Source: an uncultured Clostridium sp. (GTDB taxonomy: Bacteria > Bacillota > Clostridia > Clostridiales > Clostridiaceae). From it: a stretch of 64,000 nucleotides of DNA. Shown here one piece after another: positions 43,058 to 52,336 of the stretch. A model generated the notes under the pieces. That model did no database searches and had not been told where the DNA came from. It saw only the letters and a list, made by a program, of their open reading frames with translations. The stretch lies in assembly GCA_900547475.1 (NCBI GenBank), contig URGW01000001.1:1-64000 (forward strand). Direction: 5' to 3'. Each line of letters starts with the position of its first letter. Within the stretch, counting starts at the first letter, position 1. The translations under genes and the position numbers were made by a program.

Positions 43058-43735
43058 ATGATTAATATATTAGTTGTTGAAGATGATAAACATACAAGAA
43101 AATTATTAGAAACTATTTTAAAAAGAGAAGGATATTTAGTTTTAAAGGCTGAGGATGGAATAAAGGCAATGGAAGTATTAGATAATCATCATGTAGATTT
43201 GATTATTTTAGATATAATGATGCCTAATATGGATGGGTATGAGTTTGCACAGGAGCTTAGAGATGCAGATTGTATGATACCTATACTTATGGCAACTGCA
43301 AAACAACTTCCAGAAGATAAAAAAAGAGGATTCATAGTAGGAACAGATGATTATATGACAAAACCTATAGATACAGAAGAAATGCTTTTAAGAATTAAAG
43401 CACTTCTAAGAAGGTCACAAATTGCAAGTGCTAGAAAACTTACAATTGGAAAAGTTATTTTAGATTATGATACCTTAACTGTAACTCGTGAAAATGAAAA
43501 GCAAACACTTCCTCAAAAAGAGTTTTATTTATTATATAAGCTTTTATCTTATCCAGATAGAATTTTTACACGTATTCAGTTAATGGATGAAATTTGGGGA
43601 ATGGAAACTGAAAGTAGTGATACTACAGTAAATGTTCATATTAATAGGCTAAGAAAGCGTTTTGATTCTTACCCTGAATTTGAAATAATTTCAGTACGAG
43701 GTTTAGGATATAAGGCGGTAAAAAATGATGAATAG
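43058..43735 (+). CDS. OmpR-family response regulator
   Basis: A 225-residue receiver plus winged helix. Phosphorylation site Asp52 is in LIILDIMMPNMDG, the acidic pair is in LVVEDDKHT, and the conserved Lys in DDYMTKPID. The C-terminal DNA-binding domain has LPQKEFYLLYKLLS, VNVHINRLRKRFD and ISVRGLGYKAV. It overlaps the histidine-kinase gene by 11 bases and lies upstream of two ABC exporter genes, which it may regulate. The start ATG 43058 has GGCAGG upstream. Confidence 0.92.
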   Translation: MINILVVEDDKHTRKLLETILKREGYLVLKAEDGIKAMEVLDNHHVDLIILDIMMPNMDGYEFAQELRDADCMIPILMATAKQLPEDKKRGFIVGTDDYMTKPIDTEEMLLRIKALLRRSQIASARKLTIGKVILDYDTLTVTRENEKQTLPQKEFYLLYKLLSYPDRIFTRIQLMDEIWGMETESSDTTVNVHINRLRKRFDSYPEFEIISVRGLGYKAVKNDE

Positions 43736-44777
43736 AATACTAAATAAAATAAGTAAAAGAATAACATTATCAATGCATTTTGGAATTTCTATATTTATTA
43801 TTAATTTAATAACTACATGTATTACTGCTGGTTTAATGTATCTATTATTTTCTATAGGTATTTTAAATGAAAATAATATTAATAGTAAGATGGTATTACC
43901 TATAATAACATTAGTTTCTTGCATGTTAGTAGGGGTTATAGTATCATCTTGTTCAAGTAGAGTTGTATTAAAAAATATTAGAGAGTTTATTGAAGCAACT
44001 GAGAAATTATCTCGTGGAGATTTTTCTGCACGTTTAAATATAAAGAAACCACCTGAATTTCAAATATTATCTAAAAATTTTAATGCTATGGCAGAAGAGT
44101 TGGGTGGAATTGAAGTGTTGCGTACAGATTTTATAAATAATTTTTCCCATGAATTTAAAACTCCAATTATATCAATTAAAGGTTTTGCAGAAATTTTAAA
44201 GGACGATGATTTATCTAAGGAAGAAAAAAATGAGTATCTAGATATAATTATAGAAGAATCTAAAAGATTATCTTCTCTTGCTACAAATGTATTAAATCTT
44301 TCTAAAATAGAAACTCAAGTTATATTACATGACATACAAAGATTTAATATTGGAGAGCAAATTCGTCAAAGTATTCTTTTATTAGATTCAAAATTTCAAG
44401 CTAAGAATATTTTATTAGATATTAATATTGAAGATTGTTATATAAATGGTAATAAGGAAATGTTAAATCAAGTATGGGTAAATCTATTAGAAAATGCTAT
44501 TAAATTTAATAGAGAAAATGGTATAGTTAGTGTTAATATCAAAAAGAAAGAAGAAAATATTTTTATAAATATTTCAGATACAGGTCGTGGAATTTCCAAG
44601 GAATTTATTCCTAAAATATTTGATAAATTTTATCAAGTAGATACATCTCACTCAACAAATGGTAATGGTTTAGGTCTTGCTATAGTTAAGAAAATAGTAG
44701 AGTTACATAATGGAACAATAAAATGTGATAGTATTGTCTCAAAAGGAAGTAAATTTACAATAATGTTACCTATATAA
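43725..44777 (+). CDS. Sensor histidine kinase
   Basis: A 350-residue kinase with two transmembrane helices (about residues 18-45 and 60-85) and almost no outside domain, so it probably senses within the membrane, like antibiotic-responsive kinases. A HAMP segment follows (about 88-135). His142 in NNFSHEFKTPI is the phospho-acceptor. The ATP domain has WVNLLENAIKFN, ISDTGRGIS and FDKFYQV, then NGNGLGLAIVKKIVELHNG. It partners the regulator at 43058 (overlapping reading frames). A terminator separates it from the exporter genes. Confidence 0.9.
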   Translation: MMNRILNKISKRITLSMHFGISIFIINLITTCITAGLMYLLFSIGILNENNINSKMVLPIITLVSCMLVGVIVSSCSSRVVLKNIREFIEATEKLSRGDFSARLNIKKPPEFQILSKNFNAMAEELGGIEVLRTDFINNFSHEFKTPIISIKGFAEILKDDDLSKEEKNEYLDIIIEESKRLSSLATNVLNLSKIETQVILHDIQRFNIGEQIRQSILLLDSKFQAKNILLDINIEDCYINGNKEMLNQVWVNLLENAIKFNRENGIVSVNIKKKEENIFINISDTGRGISKEFIPKIFDKFYQVDTSHSTNGNGLGLAIVKKIVELHNGTIKCDSIVSKGSKFTIMLPI

Positions 44778-44788
44778 TAAAATATATT

Positions 44789-44827
44789 AAGGGTCATACT
44801 CAGTTTAAAGAGAGTATGGCCCTTTTT
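44789..44827 (+). terminator. Terminator between kinase and exporter genes
   Basis: AAGGGTCATACTC pairs with GAGTATGGCCCTT, followed by TTT. Confidence 0.8.
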
Positions 44828-44969
44828 AGTTATAAGTTAGTAGGTAATCAATAAATTCAATTGAACTCAATAAAAAAATATATTATTTAAAAATTCTATG
44901 GTAGTTTATTTTCAGTTAATCTTTACAATTTATCATGTAATCAAGACAACAAGGAGGGAGATTGAATAT

Positions 44970-46775
44970 ATGTTAAAAATATTTAAGAATTTTAAGGGAA
45001 AAGAATGGATATTATTTGCCATTAGTATAATATTTATAGTTTCACAAGTATGGCTTGATTTAAAATTACCAGATTATATGAGCGAAATTACAAAACTTGT
45101 CCAAACACCTGGAAGTGAAATGAGTGAAATTTTAACTTCAGGGGGATGGATGTTGCTTTGTGCATTAGGAAGTTTAGTAGCTTCAATTATTGTTGCTGCT
45201 TTAGCGGCAAAAATAGCTGCAAACTTATCTGCAAGACTTAGATTTAAGATGTTTGATAAAGTACAGTCATTTTCTATGGAAGAAATAAATAATTTTTCTA
45301 CAGCAAGTTTAATAACACGTTCTACAAATGATATTACTCAAATTCAAATTTTTATAGTTATGGGATTACAAGCATTAGTAAAAGCACCTATACTTGCAGT
45401 ATGGGCAATATTAAAAATTGTAGGTAGAAACTGGCAGTTGTCATTAACTGTAGCTGCTGCTGTAGTTTTATTAATTATTATTGTAGTTATTTGTATAGTA
45501 TTAGCTCTTCCAAAGTTTACAATACTTCAACAATTAACAGATAATTTAAATCGTGTTTCAAGAGAAAATCTTTCAGGTATTTCTGTTACTCGTGCATATA
45601 ATGCAGAAAAATATCAAGAAGATAAATTTGAGGTTGCAAATAATGATCTTACAAAGGTTAACTTATTTACTAATAGAGTTATGGCAACGATTATGCCAAG
45701 TATTACTTTTATAATGAGTGGAGTTAGTCTTGCAATTTATTGGGTGGGGGCAATATTAATTCAAAATGCAGCTCTTCCAGATAAGATGGGATTATTTTCT
45801 GATGTTATAGTATTTTCTTCATATGCAATGCAGGTAATAATGGCATTTATGATGCTAGTTATGGTATTTATTTTAATGCCACGTGCTACTGTAGCCGCAA
45901 AAAGAATTAATGAAGTATTAGATACGAAAGCAACAATAAAAAATGGTACAATAACACAATCACCAATTGGAGTGCTTGGAGAAGTAGAATTTAAAAATGT
46001 AAGTTTCAAATATCCAGATGCAGATGATTATGTTATAAAAAATATTAGTTTTAAAGCTAATAGGGGAGAAACAATTGCATTTATTGGAGCAACAGGTGCA
46101 GGAAAAAGTACATTAATTAATCTTATTCCACGTTTTTATGATGCTACAGAAGGTGAGGTATTAGTTGATGGAATTAATGTAAAAGAATATGATCAAAAAT
46201 ATCTTAGAAATAAGTTAGGATATGCTTCTCAGAAAGTTACTTTATTTGAGGGTACAGTTGAATCAAATGTAGCCTTTGGAGAAAATGGAAAAGCTGAAAT
46301 CACAAAAAATGATGTTGTTTATGGTGTGTATGCAGCACAAGCATCTGAGTTTGTAGAAAAATTAGAGGGTGCATATGATGCACATATTTCAGAAGGTGGA
46401 ACTAATCTTTCTGGAGGTCAAAAACAACGTATATCTATAGCAAGAGCAATAGCACGTTATCCAGAAATATTAATTTTTGATGATTCTTTTTCAGCACTTG
46501 ATTATAAAACAGATAGTAAACTTCGTAAGTTCTTAAAAAAGGAAAGCATAGGAACAACAACACTTATAGTTGCACAAAGAATTAGCAGTATAAAAGATGC
46601 AGATAAGATTATTGTATTAGAAGATGGTAAAATGGTTGGTATTGGAACTCATGATGATTTAATGAAAACATGTAATGTATATAAAGAAATTGCATATTCA
46701 CAACTTTCAAAAGAAGAGTTAGTTTCAGATAAAGAGGTAGCTTGTTCAGAAGTTGCAAAGGAGGAGGTTGTATAA
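44970..46775 (+). CDS. ABC exporter half-transporter 1 (degenerate-site subunit)
   Basis: The start is taken at ATG 44970 after AAGGAGGGAG; the frame extension to 44898 reads as unrelated leader. 601 residues: six-helix export domain (about 1-320), then an ATPase domain with Walker A IGATGAGKSTL (Lys379), signature NLSGGQKQRISIARA and Walker B ILIFDDSFSALD. Asp505 stands where the catalytic Glu normally is. The partner has the opposite defect, so the two form a heterodimer with one inactive site, like BmrCD, LmrCD or TM287/288 drug exporters. It overlaps its partner by one base (TAATG). Confidence 0.9.
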   Translation: MLKIFKNFKGKEWILFAISIIFIVSQVWLDLKLPDYMSEITKLVQTPGSEMSEILTSGGWMLLCALGSLVASIIVAALAAKIAANLSARLRFKMFDKVQSFSMEEINNFSTASLITRSTNDITQIQIFIVMGLQALVKAPILAVWAILKIVGRNWQLSLTVAAAVVLLIIIVVICIVLALPKFTILQQLTDNLNRVSRENLSGISVTRAYNAEKYQEDKFEVANNDLTKVNLFTNRVMATIMPSITFIMSGVSLAIYWVGAILIQNAALPDKMGLFSDVIVFSSYAMQVIMAFMMLVMVFILMPRATVAAKRINEVLDTKATIKNGTITQSPIGVLGEVEFKNVSFKYPDADDYVIKNISFKANRGETIAFIGATGAGKSTLINLIPRFYDATEGEVLVDGINVKEYDQKYLRNKLGYASQKVTLFEGTVESNVAFGENGKAEITKNDVVYGVYAAQASEFVEKLEGAYDAHISEGGTNLSGGQKQRISIARAIARYPEILIFDDSFSALDYKTDSKLRKFLKKESIGTTTLIVAQRISSIKDADKIIVLEDGKMVGIGTHDDLMKTCNVYKEIAYSQLSKEELVSDKEVACSEVAKEEVV

Positions 46776-48535
46776 TGAGTAAAAAGAAAAAATCAGAAAA
46801 GAACTTAGGTAAACTTATAACTTATTGTAAAAAATATATTCCAGTAATAGTTATTGCACTTATTAGTGCAATAATAGGAACTGTATTATCTTTAATTGGC
46901 CCAGATAAACTTTCAGAAATGACAGATATAATTACAGAAGGAATAATGACTAGTATTGATTTAGAAAAAATAAAATCTATAGGTTTAATATTAGTTGCTA
47001 TTTATGTTATTAGTGCCATTTTAACTTTTACTCAAGGATATATTATGGCAACTGTTACTCAAAAGGTTTCTAAAAGATTAAGAAGTGATATTTCTAAGAA
47101 AATAAATAAATTACCTATGTCATATTATAATAATAACACTACTGGTGATTTGCTTTCTCGTGTTACAAATGATGTAGATACAATAGGACAAGCTTTAAAT
47201 CAAAGTGTAGGAACATTAATAAGTGCAATATGTTTATTGTTTGGATCTTTAATTATGATGTTAAAGACAAATATTATAATGACAGTAGCTGCAGTTTTAT
47301 CTACTATGATTGGATTTGGATTAATGATGATTATTATGAAAAATTCACAAAAGTATTTTAAAAGTCAACAAGATTATCTAGGTAAAATAAACGGTCATAT
47401 TGAAGAGGTATATTCAGGTCATACTGTTATTAAAGCATATAATGCAGAAAAACAAATGGATATTAAATTTAGAGATTTAAATTCTAGCCTTAAAAATAGT
47501 TCCTTTAGAGCACAGTTTTTATCTGGCCTTATGATGCCTATTATGGTTTTTATAGGTAATTTAGGTTATGTTGTAGTTTGTGTAGTTGGTGCAGCACTTG
47601 CAATGAATGGAAATATTTCATTTGGGGTAATTGTAGCATTTATAATGTATGTTAGATATTTTACGCAACCTTTAGCTCAAATGGCACAAGCTGTACAAAA
47701 TTTACAATCAGCCGCTGCTGCAAGTCATCGTGTATTTGAATTTTTAGAGGCAAAGGAAATGGAAGATGAAAGTCATAAAACACTTTCACTTGAAAATGCT
47801 AAAGGAAAAGTAGAGTTTAAAAATGTTAAGTTTGGATATGAAGGTTCAGATAGAATCATAATCAATAATTTTTCTGCAATTGCAAAGCCAGGTCAAAAAG
47901 TGGCTATTGTTGGACCTACAGGAGCTGGTAAATCCACATTAGTAAATTTATTAATGCGTTTTAATGAAATAAATAGTGGAGAAATTTTAATTGATGATAT
48001 TTCTACGAAGGATTTAACAAGAGAGAATATTCATGATTTATTCTGTATGGTGCTACAAGATACATGGTTATTTGAAGGTACAATTAGAGAAAATCTAGTA
48101 TACAATAAAAATAATGTTTCTGATGAAGTAATTAAAAATGCATGTAAAGCAGTTGGATTAGATCATTTTATTGAAACATTGCATGAGGGATATGATACTA
48201 TTTTAAATGATAAAGTTAACTTATCTGCTGGTCAAAAACAACAGCTTACAATTGCAAGAGCAATGATTAAGGATGCTCCAATGTTAATTTTAGATGAAGC
48301 TACAAGTTCAGTCGATACAAGAACAGAACTTTTAATTCAAAATGCAATGGATAAACTTATGGAAGGTAGAACTTCATTTGTAATTGCTCATAGACTTTCA
48401 ACTATAAAAAATGCTGATGTTATTCTTGTATTAAAGGATGGAGATATTTTAGAGAGTGGAAATCATGATGAACTTATTGCTAAGAATGGATTCTATGCTG
48501 AATTATATAACAGTCAATTTGATCAAGCTGCTTAA
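46775..48535 (+). CDS. ABC exporter half-transporter 2 (catalytic-site subunit)
   Basis: The start is taken at ATG 46775, overlapping the previous stop by one base and preceded by GGAGG; a frame extension to 46742 is not needed. 586 residues: six-helix domain, then ATPase with Walker A VGPTGAGKSTLV, Walker B LILDEATSSVD with the normal Glu508, and switch His in FVIAHRLSTI. Its signature is altered to NLSAGQKQQ. Together with subunit 1 this gives one consensus and one degenerate ATP site. The substrate is likely drugs or peptides; the upstream two-component system suggests induction by such a stress. Confidence 0.9.
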   Translation: MSKKKKSEKNLGKLITYCKKYIPVIVIALISAIIGTVLSLIGPDKLSEMTDIITEGIMTSIDLEKIKSIGLILVAIYVISAILTFTQGYIMATVTQKVSKRLRSDISKKINKLPMSYYNNNTTGDLLSRVTNDVDTIGQALNQSVGTLISAICLLFGSLIMMLKTNIIMTVAAVLSTMIGFGLMMIIMKNSQKYFKSQQDYLGKINGHIEEVYSGHTVIKAYNAEKQMDIKFRDLNSSLKNSSFRAQFLSGLMMPIMVFIGNLGYVVVCVVGAALAMNGNISFGVIVAFIMYVRYFTQPLAQMAQAVQNLQSAAAASHRVFEFLEAKEMEDESHKTLSLENAKGKVEFKNVKFGYEGSDRIIINNFSAIAKPGQKVAIVGPTGAGKSTLVNLLMRFNEINSGEILIDDISTKDLTRENIHDLFCMVLQDTWLFEGTIRENLVYNKNNVSDEVIKNACKAVGLDHFIETLHEGYDTILNDKVNLSAGQKQQLTIARAMIKDAPMLILDEATSSVDTRTELLIQNAMDKLMEGRTSFVIAHRLSTIKNADVILVLKDGDILESGNHDELIAKNGFYAELYNSQFDQAA

Positions 48536-48549
48536 ATTAAACTTATATA

Positions 48550-48608
48550 ATAATGATAATATGAAAAATCCTGAAATTTATTATAGAAAATAATATCATT
48601 AATTTTTT
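48550..48608 (+). terminator. Terminator after the exporter pair
   Basis: AATGATAATAT pairs with ATAATATCATT across a long loop, followed by AATTTTTT. Weaker than its neighbours. Confidence 0.5.
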
Positions 48609-48741
48609 AAGTACTCAAGAATTACTAAATCATAATATATTAACAATTATAACTATAAACAAATAGTAATATTGAATAACTATAAGGAATAAAATATTAT
48701 ATAAAAAATTATATAATATTAAGGATAAAGGAAGGATTTTA

Positions 48742-49311
48742 ATGGATAATTTAGTATTCAACATATGTGAAAGATATGAAAAGGGAAGTAAATTAAGAAG
48801 AAATGGAGAAATTCCATGTATTATTTATGGAAATGATCGAAATAAATCTTTAGCTGTTAAAATGACTAAAAAAGAAATGATTAGATTATTAAAATATCCT
48901 AAGAGTTCAATTGTATCTTTAAAGTTAAATGGAATTTTAAAGAAATGCATAGTTAAGGAAACTCAACAAGATGCTTTTGGAAAGATAATTCATATAGATT
49001 TTCAAAGTATAAATAAAGGGGATGTAGTAAAGTTAAAAATTCCAATAAATTTTGTTGGACAAGAAGTCTTAGGGTCTAAAGGTTTATTATTAGAGTCTTT
49101 TATTACAGATGTTGAATTACAAGGGGAAGCTGATAAATTTCCAGATTCATTAACTGTAGACTTATCAAATTTAGAAGAAGGAAGCCAAATTTTAGTTAAG
49201 GATTTATCTATACCAAGTGAAATTGTATTAGAAAGTAATCCTGACTTAGTAGTAGCTAAAATAAGTTATAATTCTGGTAATAAAGATAGAAATGAAGAGC
49301 AAATAGAATAG
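48742..49311 (+). CDS. rplY: Ribosomal protein bL25 / general stress protein Ctc
   Basis: A 189-residue L25/TL5-type protein. The N-terminal 5S rRNA-binding domain is at residues 1-90 (GSKLRRNGEIPCIIYGND, VKMTKKEMIRLLKYP, IHIDFQSINKGD). The C-terminal TL5-like beta domain is at about 95-182 (VPI-like VKLKIPINFVGQE, GLLLESFITDVELQGEAD, PDSLTVDLSNLEEGS). It binds 5S rRNA in the 50S subunit. The longer Ctc form is a stress protein in Gram-positive bacteria. Single gene, with AAAGGAAGG before ATG 48742. Confidence 0.93.
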   Translation: MDNLVFNICERYEKGSKLRRNGEIPCIIYGNDRNKSLAVKMTKKEMIRLLKYPKSSIVSLKLNGILKKCIVKETQQDAFGKIIHIDFQSINKGDVVKLKIPINFVGQEVLGSKGLLLESFITDVELQGEADKFPDSLTVDLSNLEEGSQILVKDLSIPSEIVLESNPDLVVAKISYNSGNKDRNEEQIE

Positions 49312-49344
49312 TAGTAATTTATTATTTTAAATAAATTAAGTTAA

Positions 49345-49385
49345 GAAGGCTTTTGTAAAGAAATATTTTTACAGAAGCTTTTTTA
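49345..49385 (+). terminator. Terminator after rplY
   Basis: AAGGCTTTTGTAAA pairs with TTTACAGAAGCTT, followed by TTTTT. Confidence 0.75.
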
Positions 49386-49460
49386 ATACAGTAAAAATAC
49401 GCTAATTTATATAAAAATTTTGCAATTATATATTATTTACTATAAAATTTTAAATAACTA

Positions 49461-49491
49461 TTGACTCTATAGTTACTATAGACTTTATCAT
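49461..49491 (+). promoter_or_regulatory. MerR-type promoter of the MATE gene
   Basis: TTGACT (49461-49466), a 19-base spacer and TATCAT (49486-49491). The spacer carries the perfect dyad CTATAG-TTA-CTATAG (49467-49481), as in BmrR-like drug-sensing regulators. The BmrR-like regulator at 50851 is the obvious candidate to bind it. Confidence 0.75.
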
Positions 49492-49522
49492 GATTAAAGG
49501 AATAAAATATGGAGGTAAAATC

Positions 49523-50833
49523 ATGATAAAAGAATTTTTTAAATATGCACTTCCTTCAGCTTTAGCAATGTTTGTTTCATCACTATATACAATAGTTGAT
49601 GGGATTTTTGTTGGACAAGGTGTTGGAGACTCTGCCTTAGCAGCAGTTAATATAGTTATGCCATTTACTATAATGCTATTTGGTATTGCAACTATGTTTG
49701 CAGTTGGTGGAGGCGACCTTGTATCAAAGAATATAGGGAGCAATAATAAAGATAAAGCAATAAAGATATTTAGACAAGTTTTTAAATTTTTATTAATTTT
49801 AAGTGTAGCTATAAGCTTAGTTTCTATAGTATTTTCAAAAGAAATAGTAAAAATATTAGGTGCTACAGATAATTTAGTTCCATTAGCTTCAACTTATTTA
49901 AAATATTATAGTTTATTTTGTATTCCTAATTTAATAGGAATTGCTTTAAATAGTTTTGTTAGAAATGATGGTAGACCAAAACTTGCAATGGTATCTACTT
50001 TGTCAGGGGCAATAACTAATATAGTTTTAGATTATATATTTATATTTCCATTAGGAATGGGAATAAAAGGTGCTGCTATTGCAACAGGACTTGGACAAAT
50101 AGTAACTATAGCTATATTAATACCTCATTTTATAAGTAATAAAGGAGTTTTAAAATTTGGAAATATTAGATTAGAAAAAGAAATAATAAAGGAATTTATA
50201 AATATAGGTTTTCCATCTTTCTTTGCAGAAGTAAGTTTTTCTATAATAATATTTTTTATGAACTTAGCATTAGTTAACTATGGAGGAGAAATTTCTTTAT
50301 CATCATTTGCAATAATTAATTATATAACAACTAATATATATATGGTATTATTAGGATTATCACTTGGTGTACAACCCTTGTTAAGCTATAACTATGGTGC
50401 AAAAAAATCTGATAAAATGTTAGAATACTACTCAATAACAATGAAAACAGCATTTATAGTAAATATAGTATTTATAGGTATATGTTTTATATTTGGAAAA
50501 AGTATGATATCAATTTTTACTTCAGATCCAACAATTGCTAATATGGCATACATAGGTTTAAATTTAATAAATATTGCATTTATTATGGTAGGATTCAATT
50601 TAACAAGCACAGTGTATTATCAGGCAATAAGTATACCTAGGATTTCAAATATTTTTTGTAGTTGTAGAAGTATATTAATACTTCCTATATCTCTATTTAT
50701 TTTATCTAAATTGGTGGGGATTAATGGTATATGGATTAGTTTATTTATTTCTGAGTTGCTAACTTTTATTATATTAAGGTATTCTGTTAATATTAAGTCT
50801 TATACTATAAAGGCTATTGAAAATTCGAATTAA
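49523..50833 (+). CDS. MATE-family multidrug efflux pump
   Basis: The start is taken at ATG 49523, behind GGAGG; the ATG at 49490 lies inside the -10 box and cannot be used. 436 residues, 12 helices in two halves. MFVSSLYTIVDGIFVGQGVG and AAVNIVMPFTIMLFGIATMF are the standard MATE opening; RNDGRPKLAMVSTLSGAITN and the loop GAAIATGLGQIVTI follow; QPLLSYNYGAKK lies in the second half. It exports cationic drugs or metabolites by Na+ or H+ exchange. It lies 17 bases before a MerR-family regulator gene on the same transcript. Confidence 0.92.
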   Translation: MIKEFFKYALPSALAMFVSSLYTIVDGIFVGQGVGDSALAAVNIVMPFTIMLFGIATMFAVGGGDLVSKNIGSNNKDKAIKIFRQVFKFLLILSVAISLVSIVFSKEIVKILGATDNLVPLASTYLKYYSLFCIPNLIGIALNSFVRNDGRPKLAMVSTLSGAITNIVLDYIFIFPLGMGIKGAAIATGLGQIVTIAILIPHFISNKGVLKFGNIRLEKEIIKEFINIGFPSFFAEVSFSIIIFFMNLALVNYGGEISLSSFAIINYITTNIYMVLLGLSLGVQPLLSYNYGAKKSDKMLEYYSITMKTAFIVNIVFIGICFIFGKSMISIFTSDPTIANMAYIGLNLINIAFIMVGFNLTSTVYYQAISIPRISNIFCSCRSILILPISLFILSKLVGINGIWISLFISELLTFIILRYSVNIKSYTIKAIENSN

Positions 50834-50850
50834 CTTAGGAGAGTTTTAAG

Positions 50851-51666
50851 ATGGAAACTTATTTTTCAGTTGGAGAAATATCTAAATTGACTAATGTTCC
50901 AATTCAAACATTAAGATATTATGATAAAATGGGGCTTCTTAAGCCTGCGTACATAAATGAACAAAATAATTATAGATATTATTCATTAAATCAATTTATA
51001 AAGATTGATTTATTAAAGCAGTGTAAACTTATAGGATTATCACTAAAAGAAATAGAAGAACTATTAAAAAATGAAATATCAGTAGATTCTATGTTAAAAT
51101 TAATTGATCAGCAAAGAAAAGTGTTAGATGAAAAAATAAAGGAACTTGAAGTTGTTAAATCATATATTAACTTTTTAGATGATAGATTAAAAGAAACTAA
51201 AGAGGTTGAAGAAAATAAAATCTTTATTAAGTATAATGATGAAAGAATAGTTAAAAAATATGAATGTATATTAAGAGATGAAAAAGATATAGAATTAAAC
51301 TTGAGAAAAATTTTACTTAAATCAGAAAAAGATAATTGGATGTTACATTCTCAGTTAGTGTTTCAAGCATCATTAGATAGGTTAAGAATAGAAAATAAAG
51401 TAGTTTATACTGCTATAATGCTTTATAAACATGAAAGTATAAGTGAAAGTAGCGAAAGCGTCATACTTCCTAAAGGTAGTTACCTTACTATGTATTATGA
51501 TGATGGGTATAAAAACAATTTAAAATATTATAAAATGATGCTTGATTATATTAATAAGAATAATATAGAAACAATAGGTGATTTTAATGAATTTTCTATA
51601 TTATCTAGAATAAATTCTAAAGAGTCTGAGAAATCTATAATTCAACTAGAAATACAAATTAAATAA
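50851..51666 (+). CDS. MerR-family regulator with large effector domain (BmrR-like)
   Basis: A 271-residue protein: winged helix at about 5-75 (YFSVGEISKLTNVPIQTLRY, YYDKMGLLKPAYI), coiled-coil dimer helix at about 85-120, and a C-terminal ligand domain (about 125-270) resembling the GyrI-like/BmrR drug-binding fold (LPKGSYLTMYYDDGYKNN). Such proteins bend a 19-bp-spacer promoter into shape when a drug binds. The MATE promoter at 49461 has this design, and the two genes are co-transcribed, so it probably activates its own operon. The start ATG 50851 has TAGGAGAG upstream. Confidence 0.88.
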   Translation: METYFSVGEISKLTNVPIQTLRYYDKMGLLKPAYINEQNNYRYYSLNQFIKIDLLKQCKLIGLSLKEIEELLKNEISVDSMLKLIDQQRKVLDEKIKELEVVKSYINFLDDRLKETKEVEENKIFIKYNDERIVKKYECILRDEKDIELNLRKILLKSEKDNWMLHSQLVFQASLDRLRIENKVVYTAIMLYKHESISESSESVILPKGSYLTMYYDDGYKNNLKYYKMMLDYINKNNIETIGDFNEFSILSRINSKESEKSIIQLEIQIK

Positions 51667-51743
51667 TGTTATATGATATAAATAAACCTAATGAAATGAA
51701 TATTTTCTTTAGGTTTATTAGTTTTTATAAGGTAATAAAATTA

Positions 51744-51774
51744 TTGCGTTGGAGCTAACTCTAAGTTATATTAT
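51744..51774 (+). promoter_or_regulatory. MerR-type promoter of the small MerR gene
   Basis: TTGCGT (51744-51749), a 19-base spacer and TATTAT (51769-51774). The spacer holds TTGGAGCTAACTCTAA, an imperfect dyad sharing the ACTCTAA half-site with the promoter at 5298. It suggests autoregulation. Confidence 0.65.
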
Positions 51775-51848
51775 ATTAATATAAAAATTTTAATAATAAA
51801 ATTAAAATATAATAAATAAAAAACAATAGAGATTAAGGGGAAGATTAA

Positions 51849-52232
51849 ATGACAATTACAGAGGTTAGCAAAAAATATGGATTATCAGCAGATACATTAC
51901 GTTATTATGAAAGGATTGGACTAATTCCACCAGTTCATAGAAATAGTAGTGGTAATAGAGATTACACGGAAGGTGACTGTAAATGGGTAAAATTTATAAA
52001 ATGTCTTAGGAGTGCAGGACTTTCTATTGAAATTCTTATTGAGTATGTTAATTTATTTCAAAAAGGTAGTGATACAATTTCAGCAAGAAAGGAATTATTA
52101 TTTGAGCAAAGGAAGCAAATTGCTGAAAAAGTTAACGAATTACAAGAAACTTTAAAGTTTTTAGATCAAAAGATAGATGGATATGAAGAGCGTATGTTAA
52201 AGTTTGAAGAAGAATTAAAAATTAGTGAGTAG
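51849..52232 (+). CDS. Small MerR-family regulator (AdhR-like)
   Basis: A 127-residue MerR protein: winged helix at residues 1-75 (TITEVSKKYGLSADTLRYYE, RIGLIPPVHRNSSGNRDY) and a dimer coiled coil at about 80-125. There is no ligand domain and no obvious metal-binding Cys cluster, as in AdhR/NmlR-like proteins that respond to aldehydes or oxidants. Its own promoter and the promoter at 5298 share a half-site, so the cupin/flavodoxin genes are likely targets, unless a paralogue elsewhere does the job. The start ATG 51849 has GGGGAAG upstream. Confidence 0.85.
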   Translation: MTITEVSKKYGLSADTLRYYERIGLIPPVHRNSSGNRDYTEGDCKWVKFIKCLRSAGLSIEILIEYVNLFQKGSDTISARKELLFEQRKQIAEKVNELQETLKFLDQKIDGYEERMLKFEEELKISE

Positions 52233-52270
52233 TGAAATTAGAATATAAAAATAAAATTACATATTTAATA

Positions 52271-52299
52271 TTGATAAATTTAGAAAAAACATATATACT
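52271..52299 (+). promoter_or_regulatory. Promoter of the preQ1 riboswitch transcript
   Basis: TTGATA (52271-52276), a 17-base spacer and TATACT (52294-52299). RNA would start about 30 bases before the aptamer; a small hairpin CTCAGA/TCTGAG lies between. Confidence 0.6.
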
Positions 52300-52336
52300 A
52301 AACATGTAAAATTTATATACTCAGAGTAATTCTGAG

